This document shows, piece after piece, positions 12,001 to 25,700 of a stretch of DNA of 64,000 nt (the stretch's first letter is position 1; every line of letters begins with the position of its first letter). The stretch covers positions 98,586,094 through 98,650,093 of the forward strand of contig RSEF01000002.1 in NCBI GenBank assembly GCA_003993805.1. The letters are read 5' to 3'. Both the position numbers and the translations under genes were made by a program. The notes below the pieces were generated by a model. That model ran no database searches. It worked only from the letters and a program-made list of their open reading frames with translations, and was not told the origin of the DNA. Source of the DNA: Himantopus leucocephalus. Its lineage: Eukaryota > Chordata > Aves > Charadriiformes > Recurvirostridae.

Positions 12001-13533
12001 ACTAATTCACTTTATGGAAAAAGTACATATTTAACACCTAACCCTATTTCATGAAATGTTTGCAACTAAGAGAGTTTCAGCAGTAGGTTAGAATAGCTAA
12101 ATATGCTATGGTATCCTGACAAAAATAATTCTTCAGTACAGATGGAATGCTAACCACTAGAAATTTTCAGCAAGATACCAAATATTTTTAATTCAACTGA
12201 TAGGTGGAGTTAGTTTGCCTTATGGTATGGTACTAAGTTACTTTTGCAAGCCACACTTTTTTGAAGGATTTCAGCCACTGAGAGGTTACTATCTAGATGT
12301 CCTTTGAAATGTGTTTCTTCTCCTGGTATTGTTGTCATTGCCTTCAGTCAAAAGTGTATAATGCAAATTGCAATAGGGAAGGAAGGAAATATTGTGTATA
12401 ATAAGAGCAAAAATGTTTATTCAGATTTCTAAAGGGCTGCTCAAACAAGACACTTGCAGAGTTTTTTTGCTTAAGGCTGAGTTTGTAGCCTTAGATTTTT
12501 CAGCTTTGCTCCCCTTCCCTGCAAAGCTAGGATATACTGAGATCTGAAACAATATGTTTTCTTTTTCTATAATGAGGGAAAATAATTTTGATAGATTAGA
12601 ATTCAAAAGAATGGCCTAGGCAGTTAAAAAAAACTCATTCTGTTGCTATTTTGGGGGGTTTCTTATACTGTAATGAACTTGCACATCGGTTAGTGTTTGT
12701 TAAGGGCCTTGCTATTAAAATAACAAGCAATGGCTTTTGATCTGCTCATGATCTGACCATTCCTGTATAAGTTAGGTTTTTTTAAGACACTGGAAAATTA
12801 TTAGACCAGGACGTTCTTAGGAAACATATTTCTTTGCCATTTGATCACTTCCTTTTTTATATTTGAAACTAAAATGATTTTAAAATACCATAAGTCCCAT
12901 TAATTAGCGTGGGACAGAAAGAACTGTTGTCTCATCATAAAAAGTGAGAAGTAGGTATTTTCTTTTTTGCATACCAAATATAGCAACTGTAAAAACCAAG
13001 GGAAAAACAAAGCTACTATCAGGATTTAAGTAAGTACAAACTATTGAAGAATGAATAAAATAAAGAACATTTGCTAAGTTAATGCTGTTTCATCCATTTG
13101 CATTTTTCAGAGAAAAATAATAGCTTAAGAGCTATATTTCAGTTTATTTGGGGGAAGTTTCATTTATTGCCTTCTAGGCAAGGGATGACAAGAAATTTTT
13201 GAATGTATTTGTAGTATTGTTAGAAATTAATAATTCATGTTGGTATTATTATTAAATTGCTGTCAACTATGGATGAATGCTAATCATTTTGCCTAAAGGA
13301 ACACATCCTGGCAGTATATCTATTTGATATCAAGGTGCCAATTGACTCTTAAATGAAATATTTGGACTTCTTTGACAATTCATGGATTTTTAAGGATCTA
13401 TAGTATATCATGAAGATTTTGATTCATTTTATGCACTCTCCCTCCCAAGAAAGTATGCATATATGCAGACACATTGCAATAGTCTGGTCACAAAACGTGG
13501 AAATTATTGTCGGTCCATACATCAGGACTTTTG
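9040..13533. other. AT-rich non-coding DNA, no gene seen
   Basis: No supported gene. A region at 10900-11180 is GC-richer and holds several TGCTGA/TCAGC-type strings and a GTCACGTG box near 11172. A hairpin-prone stretch with repeated TGCATG units lies at about 10246-10292. The DNA from about 11700 onward is strongly AT-rich with no repeat family that I can name. Confidence 0.5.
11517..11546. repeat. (GAAA)n simple repeat
   Basis: About 30 bases of A-rich sequence with four GAAA-type units. Confidence 0.8.
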
Positions 13534-13746
13534 TCGCTCTTACATGTCACTGAAAATTTCAGTCAAAATATGCTACTAAAATGTATGCTAAAATGTATAA
13601 TAAGCCTTTCAGAATGATTTCTCTGTCTTTCCTTGTTCTNTCGCTCTTACATGTCACTGAAAATTTCAGTCAAAATATGCTACTCAAATGTATGCTAAAA
13701 TGTATAATAAGCCTTTCAGAATGATTTTTCTGTCTTTGCTTGTTCG
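13534..13746. repeat. Tandem duplication split by a single N (probable assembly artefact 3)
   Basis: The 106 bases at 13534-13639 recur at 13641-13746 around an N at 13640. Differences are few: a/c in ctact(a/c)aaatg, c/t in gattt(c/t)tctg, c/g in ttt(c/g)cttg, and the last base before the join. This is the same signature as the two duplications near 1.6 and 2.3 kb, and supports a systematic failure to merge overlapping contig ends. Confidence 0.85.
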
Positions 13747-15099
13747 TGATATGGTACTGAATCATTGCCAGATTTACACACAGGGAATAGAACAATGCTG
13801 AACTCTCTCAAAAAATTATTGTGGAAATCATACAATGTTCTAATTTAACTTACAGCACTGTAAGTAAACAACTGTGTAAGAACGTAAGATTTTACTCCAA
13901 ATGTGCTTAAAACCAGAAATTGTTTTGACATAGAGAGGTCAGATTTTAGAATGATAATGACAGTTAGTTATAATAATATGCTCTCCGTGTTTGACGTTGC
14001 CTTTTGCTGTATAGTGTTGCTGGGATTTCTGTAGCCAGACCGAGGAAAAATTCTGGAGTAGTGAAGTAGAGAGAAAAAGTGTCTTGCTTTAAGCTCATAG
14101 GAGTATTCTTGCTTTACCTCATTCACCAATTTTAGTTCTAGAGACGTGAATTGCAAAGCAGAGCGTAAGACTTCTGTTCACTGTCACCTGTGTTCAGATC
14201 CTCTCACGCCGCTGAAGTGACGAGGCTGAGCTATTGCAACACGGGTTGCGCTCTCTAATCTGATGAGACCCCCCAACAACATCGCAGATTAAGGGTTTTT
14301 TTGAGCTCTGTTTCTTGCTGCTGTCCCAGCAGTGCCATTTTGCCTTCATTTATTATAGTTGCGTTATACTGCAAATATCAAAATGTATTAACAGAAATTA
14401 AACCTCAAACCTTACACAGAGGGAGATTTTACCAATTCTGAGTGTGGGAGCAGTGGTTTATCCACAGTGTAGTTAGCAGCTTGAAAAGTGTAGCATTCTT
14501 TAGTTGCTAGGGCAGCACACGTGTTTGTGTCTGTCACTTCCAACACACCCCTTCCAGTTTCACTAGAGGCCTGGAAATCACAGCACATCGTTGTTACTAT
14601 TTGGAAGTCATCCCCTATCCTGCAGGTAACACGTACCCAAGACTGATTCTGTGAGGCCTGTATAGGAGGAGGTGAAAAGTGCTAAATAATTTTCTCTCCA
14701 GAATTTTATTCACCAGCCTTAGATGCTGCTCTGGAGAGAGACTCTGGACTGAGCTACAAAAAAAAAGTCAAATTAGCAGGTAGTAACATCCCAAATACCA
14801 AAGTCAGCGTTACACACATTGCTGCTGATCTCTTGTCTAAATAATTTTGACCACTGGGGGCTAAGCCTAACCTCTTCATGTGGCATGCAAAAGAAAGAGG
14901 CATTTGTCATTCTGGTGTTTCAAAGAGTGTTTCTGAAAAGCTATCCTGCTTCAGTCTCTCCTTTTTACTATAGAAAAGCACTGCTAGGCAGAGTTAAATG
15001 GATTAATTACCTTTTCAGTGTAAGAGAAAAAAGAAATAAGAGTCTTGTCTTTATCTCCTCTGATTTCAGAGACTGACTAGAGGCTTTTCAGATGCGCAT
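13747..15099. other. Non-coding DNA, no gene seen
   Basis: No supported gene. A short patch at 14160-14340 has several CpG dinucleotides, unusual against its surroundings, but too few to call an island. The plus-strand frame at 14819-15076 (85 codons) is not recognisable. Confidence 0.5.
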
Positions 15100-16250
15100 A
15101 TCCCTTTAATGACTTAATCATCTAATTAGGTGACTTGCAAAGGCTATTGGCAAATGAGCAGAGGGTTATTTTCTAATTCCCATGTATCTGTTGATAGAGC
15201 AAAGGATTCTGGTATAGTCTCTGTCCTTTTCCCCCATTCAAGGTTCTGGAGATAAAGAGTTAAGATTAAAGATGAACAAGCTCTTTGAATAGGAAACGCA
15301 AACTGGCTAAGAATGTGTTATTTTCATTTTAAACCTCTGCAGCTTTTTAGCAACAAAGTTGGCTTAGAGGATAGGTTTAAACCACTTAAAACAATCCCTC
15401 AATTTTGAAGTTGCCTTTTCAATGCACCCACTTGATACGTGTCAAACTGGCTTTAAGCCTTCAGTTGTGTTGATCTCACACATTTCACTGCGTGTTAAAA
15501 TGGGCAATTAACAAATGTTCTTTGCATGTGAACGCCGAATCAAAATACAGTCAGAGTTCTTCTGTGATCATGGGAAAGCAGTGTTGCCTAAAGCAAGTAG
15601 CCAGGAAACATAATTTGAGTTTCTATCTAGCTCAAGCACCGAGCCCTAACCTTTGTTAGTTTGGGATGTGTGGGCTTCATTACGTGTTGAGCCCAGTATC
15701 TGTGCTTATGTGTGGCATTTCAAACATATCAATTTCACCTTTACAGTAAATGCCAGGAAAATACTGTGCCCTTTGATGTTGTTTTGAAGTCACGCATTAC
15801 TGTGAAAGTAAGACTTACTTGAGGGGAGCAGAGAACGTTGTCTAAACCATGACTTAGCAATATGGATGTTAAAATAATTCAGGGTTGTTTAAGGTCATGG
15901 TGGGAGATTTTCACATGTAAAGCCAACTATTTTTATAATTCTGAGGCTCAGGTGATGCTGCCAGGTATGTGAAAATCTCAATTCTTTCTACATCCTTCTA
16001 CATTCTTTAGTACGTCTTCTGGGTATTAATGGTATTTCAACACATTACTCTGGACTACTGTCGCAAAAATCCATTTAAATTAAACAGAGTAAATGTAATT
16101 AAGGAATTAACTTAGCCTTGTGTCTGCTATGATGACTAGAAGGTTGTTTGGGAATGTTTGAGCTGAAGGAGTTGTCAAAATCATGGATTTTCAGCAGATA
16201 CCGGTAACTGATTATGAGTTGATATAGACAGCCCATCTGCAGGATAAATA
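15100..16250. promoter_or_regulatory. Candidate conserved non-coding stretch with three TAAT cores at 8-base spacing
   Basis: TAAT cores start at 15107, 15115 and 15123. The last lies in the palindrome CTAATTAG (15122-15129), a homeodomain dimer-type sequence. Beyond it come CTATTGGCA (NF-Y-like) near 15150, GGCAATTAACAAATG near 15503, and several homopolymer-free, low-repeat blocks up to about 16250. This is the texture often seen in vertebrate conserved non-coding elements near developmental genes. The motifs are seen directly; conservation and enhancer activity are inferred and untested. Confidence 0.22.
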
Positions 16251-19200
16251 GAATTGTGTCTTAGTTGTATCTTAACATTGCACAGGCTTGTAGAGAAAGC
16301 AGCTGCGGCGAGTTTTATGAGTTCTTCCATCAAAGAACTCTCTAGCTCATCCAGCACCCATTATCTTCCTTCTGAGAGAACATGATCTTCAGTCTTTGCT
16401 CTGCCACACTGTGCAGGAGTTATCCACCTTCAGCCTTTCCTCTAGGCAGTTAACATGCTTTCACCACTTTTGCTGAGCAGTCATTATTCCTTTTTACAGG
16501 ATTTGCCCACCGTATTCAACAGACTTGCCCTTCTTGAAGATACAGTGAAGTGCCATCTCCTAAACTGTTTAAAAACTATGAGTTATCAAGCCACTACACA
16601 CTCCACTGAAAGTTCACTTGCACCAGGAGAGGCAGTTGCCCACTAACTCTGTTAAACACGTGATTTAGACTTACAGCTTGTACATTATATTCATCCTGAT
16701 TCCTTATCTGTGTCATAGTTTTAGACAGAGCATGGCTGTGGCGCAGTTTTGTAACATAGATACCTGCAGTGCAACTTTGCCTCAGCTGCCAAGAGTGACA
16801 GTGTATTAACAATGCAGCCATCCAGCTCCGTTAATCAGTCAATCACTCTTGTCAGCTTTTTGTATGGTTTTGGTGGATGGATCTAAAAAAGACTGCATTG
16901 TGGGTAGCCCAGAGTGGAGGTCCAATTTGAAGTGCAGTGATTTCTGTCTTCTGTGTTTGACCCCGTATGTTTTACATGTTGGGATTTCTTTTCCTGACTG
17001 AGAAGATGACCAGAAGATAAATTTCATTTTTTCTCTTTTTTTACAGGCAAACCGGCTGGTTTTGGCAAATGTACTTTTTGTGTTAATAATTCCTGTAAAA
17101 CCTCTTTTAATGTGCTTTTTCTACAGCTTTCTGTTATTCTAGGGAATTATTATTTTGAAAGTTTGAAATTTCATTTTTAAATTGGATATATTATTGTTGT
17201 GATGAAAGCAGCCACTGGTTTGAAAAATGTCAAAATTACTTGTTTCATTCCAGCTCAGAATGAAAATATTAAAAAACATATCAAAGACATGTATGAAAGA
17301 GAAACTCCTACTTTTGACTAACTGTAGTACTTTTTAGGTGATAGGGAAGAGATAACAAAAGTAATTAGAACGTATACCAGTCAAATCTATTTTTCTTTTG
17401 TTAGGTAATGTAGGTCTACAACAGAACAAATAATTTAAAAACATTTAAAAAGCTTAGTTGATCTGCTCAGCCACATCTGTCCCTTCTCTTTCATTATTGA
17501 CATAAGTGGCTTAATATACCATTAAACCAAACTCTGTTCTAAAATATATATAAGACCTGATTCCTGCAGTACACTGACTGATGTCCTATGAATTCCAGCT
17601 CAGGCCTCACCAGCCATATGGACTCATATTGTGGTGTTCATTAATATTGAATCCAAAAGTTCTCAGTGAAAGCTTAGAGACTTCTGCCTCTCTTTGTATA
17701 GGAACACAGCATACCTACCTTAGACATTGTCAGTCCTAGAGGCCTGTGGTTGTTTGGAGTAAATAACTGGCATAATACAACATTTATGCTTTAATGTCAT
17801 TAGCAGTAACAAGAGGTGCTCTGATAAATTCATCTACAGGATCATCTGGGAAGTGACAATGGTCCAGTAATTTTTATTTCAGGTGTATCATCGGCTGATA
17901 CCATCTGCTCTTCCTTATATCCTATCCTGATGATGCTCCGTCTGAAGTCTGCTTGCCACAAATGTTCCTCCATACCCTGCTGTTGATCGTGATTGCGTTC
18001 TGGTCCTGCTTTTTGATGTAGGGTGACTCTGCGGCCTCCTGTCCACATATGTCATGGAAGAACAACTCTCATCTCATGCAATTCACACACAGATACTGAT
18101 ATTGATAGGAGAAGAGGAGAGATGTTTTAACATGGGTGCTCAAAATAGTGACCTCCTTCTCCAGCAGTTAACAGAAATAGGTTTTCCCTACATTTTTCCC
18201 ATAGGTGGATTAGTTTAAAACTGATTGCTGAAGAAAGCCTTGTTTTAGTACTATGTATTCATTTTTTTAGCATCTGGAAGAAATAACCTTTTCTCAGACC
18301 TTGAAAGCCTGTTTAGAAGCACAGGCACTGAACTTCAATTTTGAAGTGACGAGAGTGAGCATGTGGTGGGAAGAAAGGTGTACCCAGGTGACATTCAAGC
18401 ACGCTCTTTCCTGAGACTGGGAGGTGTGTGGGGAAAGCATTTTTAGACGTTTTGTGCAACAGGGCCTGAGCGTGCCAGTAATGCCAAGATCGATAGGAGA
18501 GAAGTCCATCCAAAGCTATTAAATATCCTGCTTCACAAAATCATTAAGCCACAGATCACTGCAAGTGGGGAGGGTATTCTACTGAGGTACTACTATGCAT
18601 TTTTTTACATGTATGCTGTATTCTGGAGAGGCATTACTCTATGTACCCACACTTCTCCCTGGCCATCCACCATACGCTGCCATTAGCGTCTCAGTACTGA
18701 GTGGGATGCGTCACTGGTCTGATCAAATACGGTAACTCTTGTGGGTTTTTTGTTTGTCTGAGTTGTTGGGTTTTTTTAAATATTAACAGTCCTGCAGCAT
18801 CTGCCGAAGATCTGTCTGCCTGTGGGAAATGTACCTAATTTAATAAACTGTCATTACTGTACAGTCCCAAAGCAAGTGTCACAGGCCCATCGCGTACTTC
18901 TTAGTGACTGTAAATTTACAACCAGGCACGTCTGCAGTTAAGTGAAGTGGTAGAGGTATGCATTTAACTAATTATTGATGGGCAGATTAAAATAACAGCT
19001 CACAAATTCCGGGTAGCAAACCGGTAGTCTCAGAACCATTTGCTGAGCCTCAGAAGATGCTTGGAAAGAGTGAAAAAGGGTGAAGTGTGCCTAAATGAAG
19101 ATTTCCTTTTCGTGGGGTGCTGGGAGTGACACAGAAGAAGCCTGGTTCCCTTTGTTCCCTATTGAGGATCCTCCGAGCAGGAGCACTCAGACTTGTTTGG

Positions 19201-19370
19201 AGGATCTAATATCCGATGTGAAACAAGGAGCGCATGTATTGTGCCTGTCGCCAGCGGCTCTATTAGAAACAATCGGTCCTTTTCCACGGCTACATGGCGC
19301 GTGATGTAATTCCATTTTCTTCCTGACTGCAGGAAAGGAAAATCAAGTAATTAAATGTGAGAAATCACCA
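16251..19370. other. Non-coding DNA, no gene seen
   Basis: No supported gene. A strong pyrimidine tract followed by ACAG ends at 17046, but the sequence after it is only briefly open and has no donor. Minus-strand frames at 16594-16821, 17842-18048 and 18294-18513 overlap other frames and resemble nothing known. CpG dinucleotides become more frequent toward 19100-19300, leading into the CpG-rich patch. Confidence 0.5.
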
Positions 19371-19780
19371 GCCAGGGGGGCCCTTTCTGCTTGGGTGGAT
19401 TTCCCAACACAGTTGCCCGGCCGCAAAAGCCAGAAGCCGGCCCGGGGAAAGTCGGCATGGCTCTGGACAAAAGCATGACACTGCCCATGAATGCACCGCG
19501 TACCAAACACAGTTTGTTGTCAGGAACTGACAAACCAGCCATGTCCAGCTCAAGTGGCCCTACTTCCCATCAGCTTGAAAAGGCCTGCCGGTGAGGAGGC
19601 TTCGGTCACAGCGCTATGCTTTACGCTTCCAGCCCCATTGTCCCGGGGCCGCAGGTCCCGGGCGGGAGGCGTCACCACCCCACCAGAAGGCGACCAGGGG
19701 TGGTGGGACTGGGGGTTGGAAATGGACTGGGGGTGTGTGTTTGGCGGGGGGGGGAGGGGAGGGGGGGGCGGTGTCCTGAG
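19371..19780. promoter_or_regulatory. Small CpG-rich patch with G-tracts; candidate promoter or enhancer
   Basis: I count 16 CpG dinucleotides in 19381-19680, against a nearly CpG-free background, in GC-rich sequence. From 19695 the plus strand becomes G-rich, ending in runs of 9, 4 and 8 G at 19746-19768 that could form a G-quadruplex. An inverted repeat TTGTCAG-GAA-CTGACAA (19517-19533) holds two TGACA cores of the TGIF/MEIS type. Short frames are open on both strands, as expected for GC-rich DNA with few stop codons, and none is recognisable. It could be the promoter of an unseen transcript or a CpG-rich enhancer; no TATA box or first exon is clear. Confidence 0.35.
19743..19771 (+). repeat. 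G-rich tract, potential G-quadruplex
   Basis: Runs of 9, 4 and 8 G separated by single A bases. Four runs of at least three G are available, which meets the usual quadruplex pattern. Confidence 0.6.
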
Positions 19781-22700
19781 GAAAAAGCATCCTGCAGCCA
19801 GGAGCAGCCTTGGTCACAACAACCTCATCTCCCAGTTTTGGCTTCCCAGCCTATTGCGGCTTTAAAACCCTTACTTGCACCACATCTCCCTCTTCTGCAG
19901 GCTGCGGGACATCATGGTTATGGCATGCATAAAATCTTAGTGCCGAGAAGCATTTATTTGGGTTTTGCAAAAACCTGTAGCAGAATTCAAATGTTATGTA
20001 TGTGGGTGATAAAGAGTCTTATCATATATAGCCTTAGCTTTCAGAAAGCCCGCACTGCCTAGAAGTGAATGAAACTCTGCGAACAGGCAATAAAACTGTG
20101 GAGAATTTAAGCCACAAGTTTGGTGGGAGAACTAAAGTCATTTTAGTTCACTTTGATTACTCTTTTTAATAGGTAGCTTACGAGGAGCCTATCACCTGTT
20201 TTTTATAAGTAACTATGTTTGACATTTCAATTTCGTTCTTACAGCTTTTAATACATTTTTTATCTTGTACTTTTCTACAGATAATTTACTTCCCAGTGTT
20301 TCTTTGTAATAGCAACCGGAATGGAAAAAAATGTTCTCATTTATGTGTAAATTTTGTTAACAAACTCATCTGCATAAATCACATTTCTTCTCAAGGATTT
20401 TATTGTGCAGTAGCTGCTTTTTCACTAAAGTTAGAACTTTAAAACAGCTTTCAAAATCAGCTTGAAAGTAAATTACGATGAAAATAAGATCAACATAACA
20501 GAACATTTTGATTTTGGCTTTAAAAAATAGAGGAGAAAGAATCAAGGCAATAAAGGGTATTAAGGCCAAGGAAATTGTTTAATACTTACGTGTTGTTTAT
20601 GTGGTTTTGAGGTTATAAATGTGTGAGTCCATCCTTGTGTATTTTTTAGTAATTGAAATGTGCAATCTATTGTGTCTTGTTTAAGCATACTTGAAGAACA
20701 TAATATGGAAAAAAAAGATCTTCTTATACCCATTTTTTCCTTCTGACTCTAGATATAAAATGAATTAACACAGAAAACTTTCTTTGCCACACAGGCAAAG
20801 TGGCAAAAACTGTTTCTCAGGTTAGGACCTTTTGTTCCACTCCCTTCACAAAAAGTGTGAAACGGTGTGAATATGAATCAAAATGTGGATATCTCAAACT
20901 GTATACTCAAATTGGTATTGTAGGCAAGGCTGCTTACTGGTGTTGCTGTTACTTGCTCAGAGGTTCACTGGTGATAATGGCTATGGAAATCTAAAATAAT
21001 TTTGGTAATGACTTTTTTTTTGTTGCCCTTAATAGTCTGTGTTTCAGCAGTCTGGGGCAGAAATGAGCACACAGAATGCACGTGACATTGTGACTGGCAC
21101 TCACTGCTTCAGGTTTCAGTTAATCCTCTGCAGAGTGCTCTGAGTGTTGAGCAAAGATGTTAATTTAAGATCATTTCCACAGATCTCTTAGAATTATCAG
21201 TAAATTATCCTATGTGCTGATTTCAGAGAGGGCAATATCATTTGTCCGGTGCTCACTCAGGGGTAGCAAAGATGGATAATTTGAGAAAACCACAGTTTCA
21301 GGTATCTCTTCTCATGATCAATAAATAAATAATGCATCCCTGAGTGGCATAAACCATTCCTTCCTGGTAAACACAGCAGAATATGCCTTTTCATGTACAA
21401 CTTTACCATGTTAAATATAAAATACAAATATACAATACTGTGGCGAAAGCTGCAATTTCACATTATTTTTATGTACGCATAATACTGTTTAGCTGTTTTG
21501 AATGTCTTAGTATAGTAGCCAGTCTTTCCAGTCTAGAAATGCACAAAATTCATAATTGGCTCATAAACGCTTTATTAGAAGCTCTACGCTCATTTCCTCC
21601 GTAGCCTTCAAAGATCTAGCATAATGACTATCTGGAATGAATTCTGTTCCTTGTTTTAGTAGCAGCTGCATCTGTGCATGGTTAAACTTAACTGTTAAAG
21701 GTTACATAGTGGAATTACTTTTTCAATAACATAAAAATATAAGAATTTTAGCTGGTTCTGATTCAATGTCTCCTTCAGAAAGCATGTGTCCAAAATACCT
21801 GATCTGTAGAAAGTCAGGCCTATGTTTTTAAGAATCCTAGGTATTTACAATAACTATTTCACCTTAGCAAACCAGTGACTCAAAGCAAGTTGTGTAAAGC
21901 AAGAATCATAGTCATGGCCAACGTGGTAAAAAATTCCTTGTCATCAGTCCTGTCTTTAGGACTAATCGTCATCAGAGGGTCGGTAGATCGACCGTGAACA
22001 TCTTTTGGTTGGTGTAGGAAGTGCACAGAGGCTTTGCTGGTAATCTGGGCTTGGACAAATCAAAGTTTGGACTTTGAAAGTCAGGCAACACTGTTCCCTG
22101 AGCTAGGACTTAAATGTGCTACCTGGATTCTGAACTACAGTAGGAAATACTGTATCATGACTGTCTTTTTAAGTGGCTTTCATTGTTTGTGACTGTACAT
22201 CCATGAGCATCTGCTGATCATTTGTCTGTGTTTGTCATTTTCTGGAGCAAGGGTGGAAGGCAGGCATAGGAGTCAAATCTCTCCTGAAGCTGTCAAGGAC
22301 AGTGGGTGAGATGTTCAAATGTAAAAGCTAGAATGGCAGCGGCGGATGTAAAACTCAGGGGTTTCTGACTTCCATTCTATATTTAGTAAACATGATGTGT
22401 GATATTAGAATTATTTTTTGTTACCATAGATGTGATGTGAAAACTGATTTGTGTTACACGTGGATCACCAAATGTAGTCTCTAAAGACTGTAGCATTTTC
22501 AAATTTTTAAAATGCAAATGCAACCTAAATGAAACCAGAATCTCGTTTCCTAAATTTTCTGATTTTTTTTCCTGTAGTTTTGTCCAGAAAATACTGGACT
22601 ACTGAAGGCTGCAAGGGAATTTAGTATTAATTAAGTTTATTTTATAACAAATGTGTATTTGTATTGTGCTGGATGAGAGACTTGGGATGGTTAGCTCCAT

Positions 22701-25700
22701 AAGAAAATATTTAAACAAATGGACAACAGTCTGAAAATCTGACAGTGACAAACTGTAATTAATCCAAAACTTTGACCGCTATGACCTGATTTTACTCATC
22801 ATGCTTCATTATTGCCGTTGCTATTCTAAACTTCCAAGTGATTTTAATAACCTTTCTTTAAAATACTTTTTTCATAGTTATATTTTTATATTTTTCCTTT
22901 CAAATGCTTCAAGCTCTCCCTACCATTTTCTCTTTCTGTCTACAGCCATGCACTATGCAAAAGTGCATGGATCATTTCCATAGCCAAAATACACTGGAGT
23001 GGGAGGAATAATGGGTAGAAATTCTACCTTAAATCAAAATAAAATTTAAATCTAGTTGCTCAAGATTCTAAAGGGACAAATAACAATGGGAAGCAGAAGA
23101 CTGGTAAGAGACAGGATCTAGTCCCTAAAATTTGTATTAAGAATCTATTAGTAGCCAAGTTTCCAAAAGTGATGAGCCACCACTGCTTTTTGTTAAAATT
23201 AGCCCTTTTGGAAAAAAAAGACTAATCTATAATTTATTTTGAATTTTTATTTTAGATTCAACATTTTTAAAGAAGGATTCCTACAGTCAGTTTCTAAAAT
23301 TCATGTTAGAGCATTTGGTTCTGAATACCTGTCTTTTCCCACAGCTGTAAGAAATACTTCCTAGAAAAAAGACAGCATGACAGCACACCCTACCTTTTTT
23401 TTTCCCCCACCTGTATATGCATTGATGGAAATAACTGTTGTTTTTCCTGACTGTGAGCATAAAGGAGAAGCCTGGTTTTGCTGACCACAGAAAAGAAATG
23501 TAGAATATTATTTAATCATTTTTATTTTCTGAACACTGTCCTTTTAAAAAGTTGAAATGGAATTTATCTTTAGGGTAAAGTGAGACATATTTTAGTTCTC
23601 TTGAAGCCATGCTTCAAGATTGACTTCTCTGCCATTTGTCTGCTGTTGTGCACGCTTAAGCAAATGCGGTTTAAACACTGCTCAGCTCTGCTTCATTTAT
23701 AGGACCTGGCATGTCATCTCTGAGCACAAAGAGCGTTCAGTGCTGCACTGAGGTTACAATGAGCAGTGATGAGCTAAAAGCCTTTGGAAGGGTGTGAAAG
23801 AACCAAGTAGAAAACCAGCCATGAGGAAATGGACTTCTACTTATTTTTATAAATACATTGTTGAGTAGCATATATACAATGAAAGAAGAGAAAGGAAAGA
23901 ATATCCCCTCTCTGTATGTTTACCATTGGTGCCTGAGCCAACTTTAAGATTTTCTTTTGTTCTTCAGTATGTGATCCAACTTTCAAAAGACCTCTAGTTT
24001 TTGATTTGCAATTGTCTGAGTTAAGATACAGTAAGAAAATGAAAGGCAGATGTCTCACACCTTAAGTCAATCTCTAGGAGTATTTTAGAGCTGTTCAGCA
24101 CATCCAAGGTTCTGACCTTCCTTGGCAAAGCTTCTTAATTTTCCCACACCTGCAGCTTTGCTGTCTTTTTTTTTTTTTCATTCTCACAATAAGCGTAGCT
24201 AAAACAAGCATTCCAGTGTGCATGAATAGAGCACACAGTAGGCAATTTGGGGACTCATTCATCACCGATCAATAGAACTGCTTGGATAGTGCATGAGATA
24301 GCAAACCATTTGATTTATTACGTCCAGTGCAATAATACATGATTTTAAAAGAAATTAAAACCACAAAACTAAAAACCTTTATCTTATTTATTAACCGCTG
24401 ATAGAAGTAATAAATAAATACTGCCATTTCTTTAAAAATATCAATCAGCTGTGTCTGTAAAGTGTGATATCTTTTCTTGAGAGGTGTAAAAATGATGAGG
24501 TTTTAAAATGATGTGTCTTCTTTTTGTTATAATATTTTTACTGTAAAGATGCTGCTGTGTACAATTAGTAAAATGAATATATGTTAAGAAAACACAGCAA
24601 CAGAGATTCCACATGTGCTAGAATATGGCAAAACTCTTTGGTCTCCGTTTGTTCTTATGGAATAATTTATCCCTCTTGCAATGCCACTGAAGTTACGAAG
24701 CTACAGCATATAGTATCCTGTATAATAATATCAGAAGTTAATGGACCCTGAAATATGCATGAGGAAAACTGGAATAATGACTACCAGTGATTACAAACAT
24801 TTCTTCTTGAAAACAACGGTTCTTTACCTTAACTGGAAGACTCACGACCGTAACATTTTTCTCAAGACTTCAAAAATGCCAGAAAAGGGAGAGCATGAGT
24901 TTGACACACACTCCCAAGATTTTCTCTTCAAATTACAGTTAACTTTAAAATAAGGTGACAGCAAAATATTGCAACAATATTTCCTAGTAATATGATCCAA
25001 ACTTATCATTATTTTCTGACTAAACTGAAGAACTGAAGGCGCTCTCATTTTCCTCATATGTGTTTTGGATCAGCAATGCATCCCAGCAGTAGAAACCAGT
25101 ATATGGAAAGTCAATGAGGTATTCAGTCACAAAGAACAGAAACCGTAACTAATGATATGCCTAGTTTGGGGTTTTAAACAAAGACATATTATTTTTCATC
25201 AAAAATTATCTTTAAAAAGGAGCTGTTTTGTTCTAGTATTTCAAAAGCGACAGAATTAAATTTTGCAGGAGGGAGGGAGAGAAATTCTCTGAAGACAGAG
25301 ACGAATACTGTGTAACAAAGCTAACAGATATTAAAATAGATATAACTGCAATGTATCTGCCACATGTAATAAATGCAAATTATATTGTAGAAGATTTATT
25401 TATTGCATAGAGAAGTCTTCATGAATTTTGAACTTCTGCAAATTACTGGGGTTTTTTTTTGTGAGTGGTCGCTGAGTAAACTTTGATACAGTCTTTTACC
25501 CGAAACTTTCCTGATGTTTTCAAAGGCATACCAAGGTGTTGGTGTTTTTTACTACTAAAAATAAGTACCTTTGTCATTTTCCTTATTTGTCAATTTGAGG
25601 ATTTTTTTATTAGATGTATTAGATAATAAGACTGTAATTTACCCTTGCTTTCTTTCACACATCAACATTTTCCACTTGATGTCTATGTTTTTTTTACAGA

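Noticed and set aside
17041..17130. Strong pyrimidine tract plus ACAG acceptor at 17046
   Set aside because: The sequence after it is open for only about 31 codons and has no donor.
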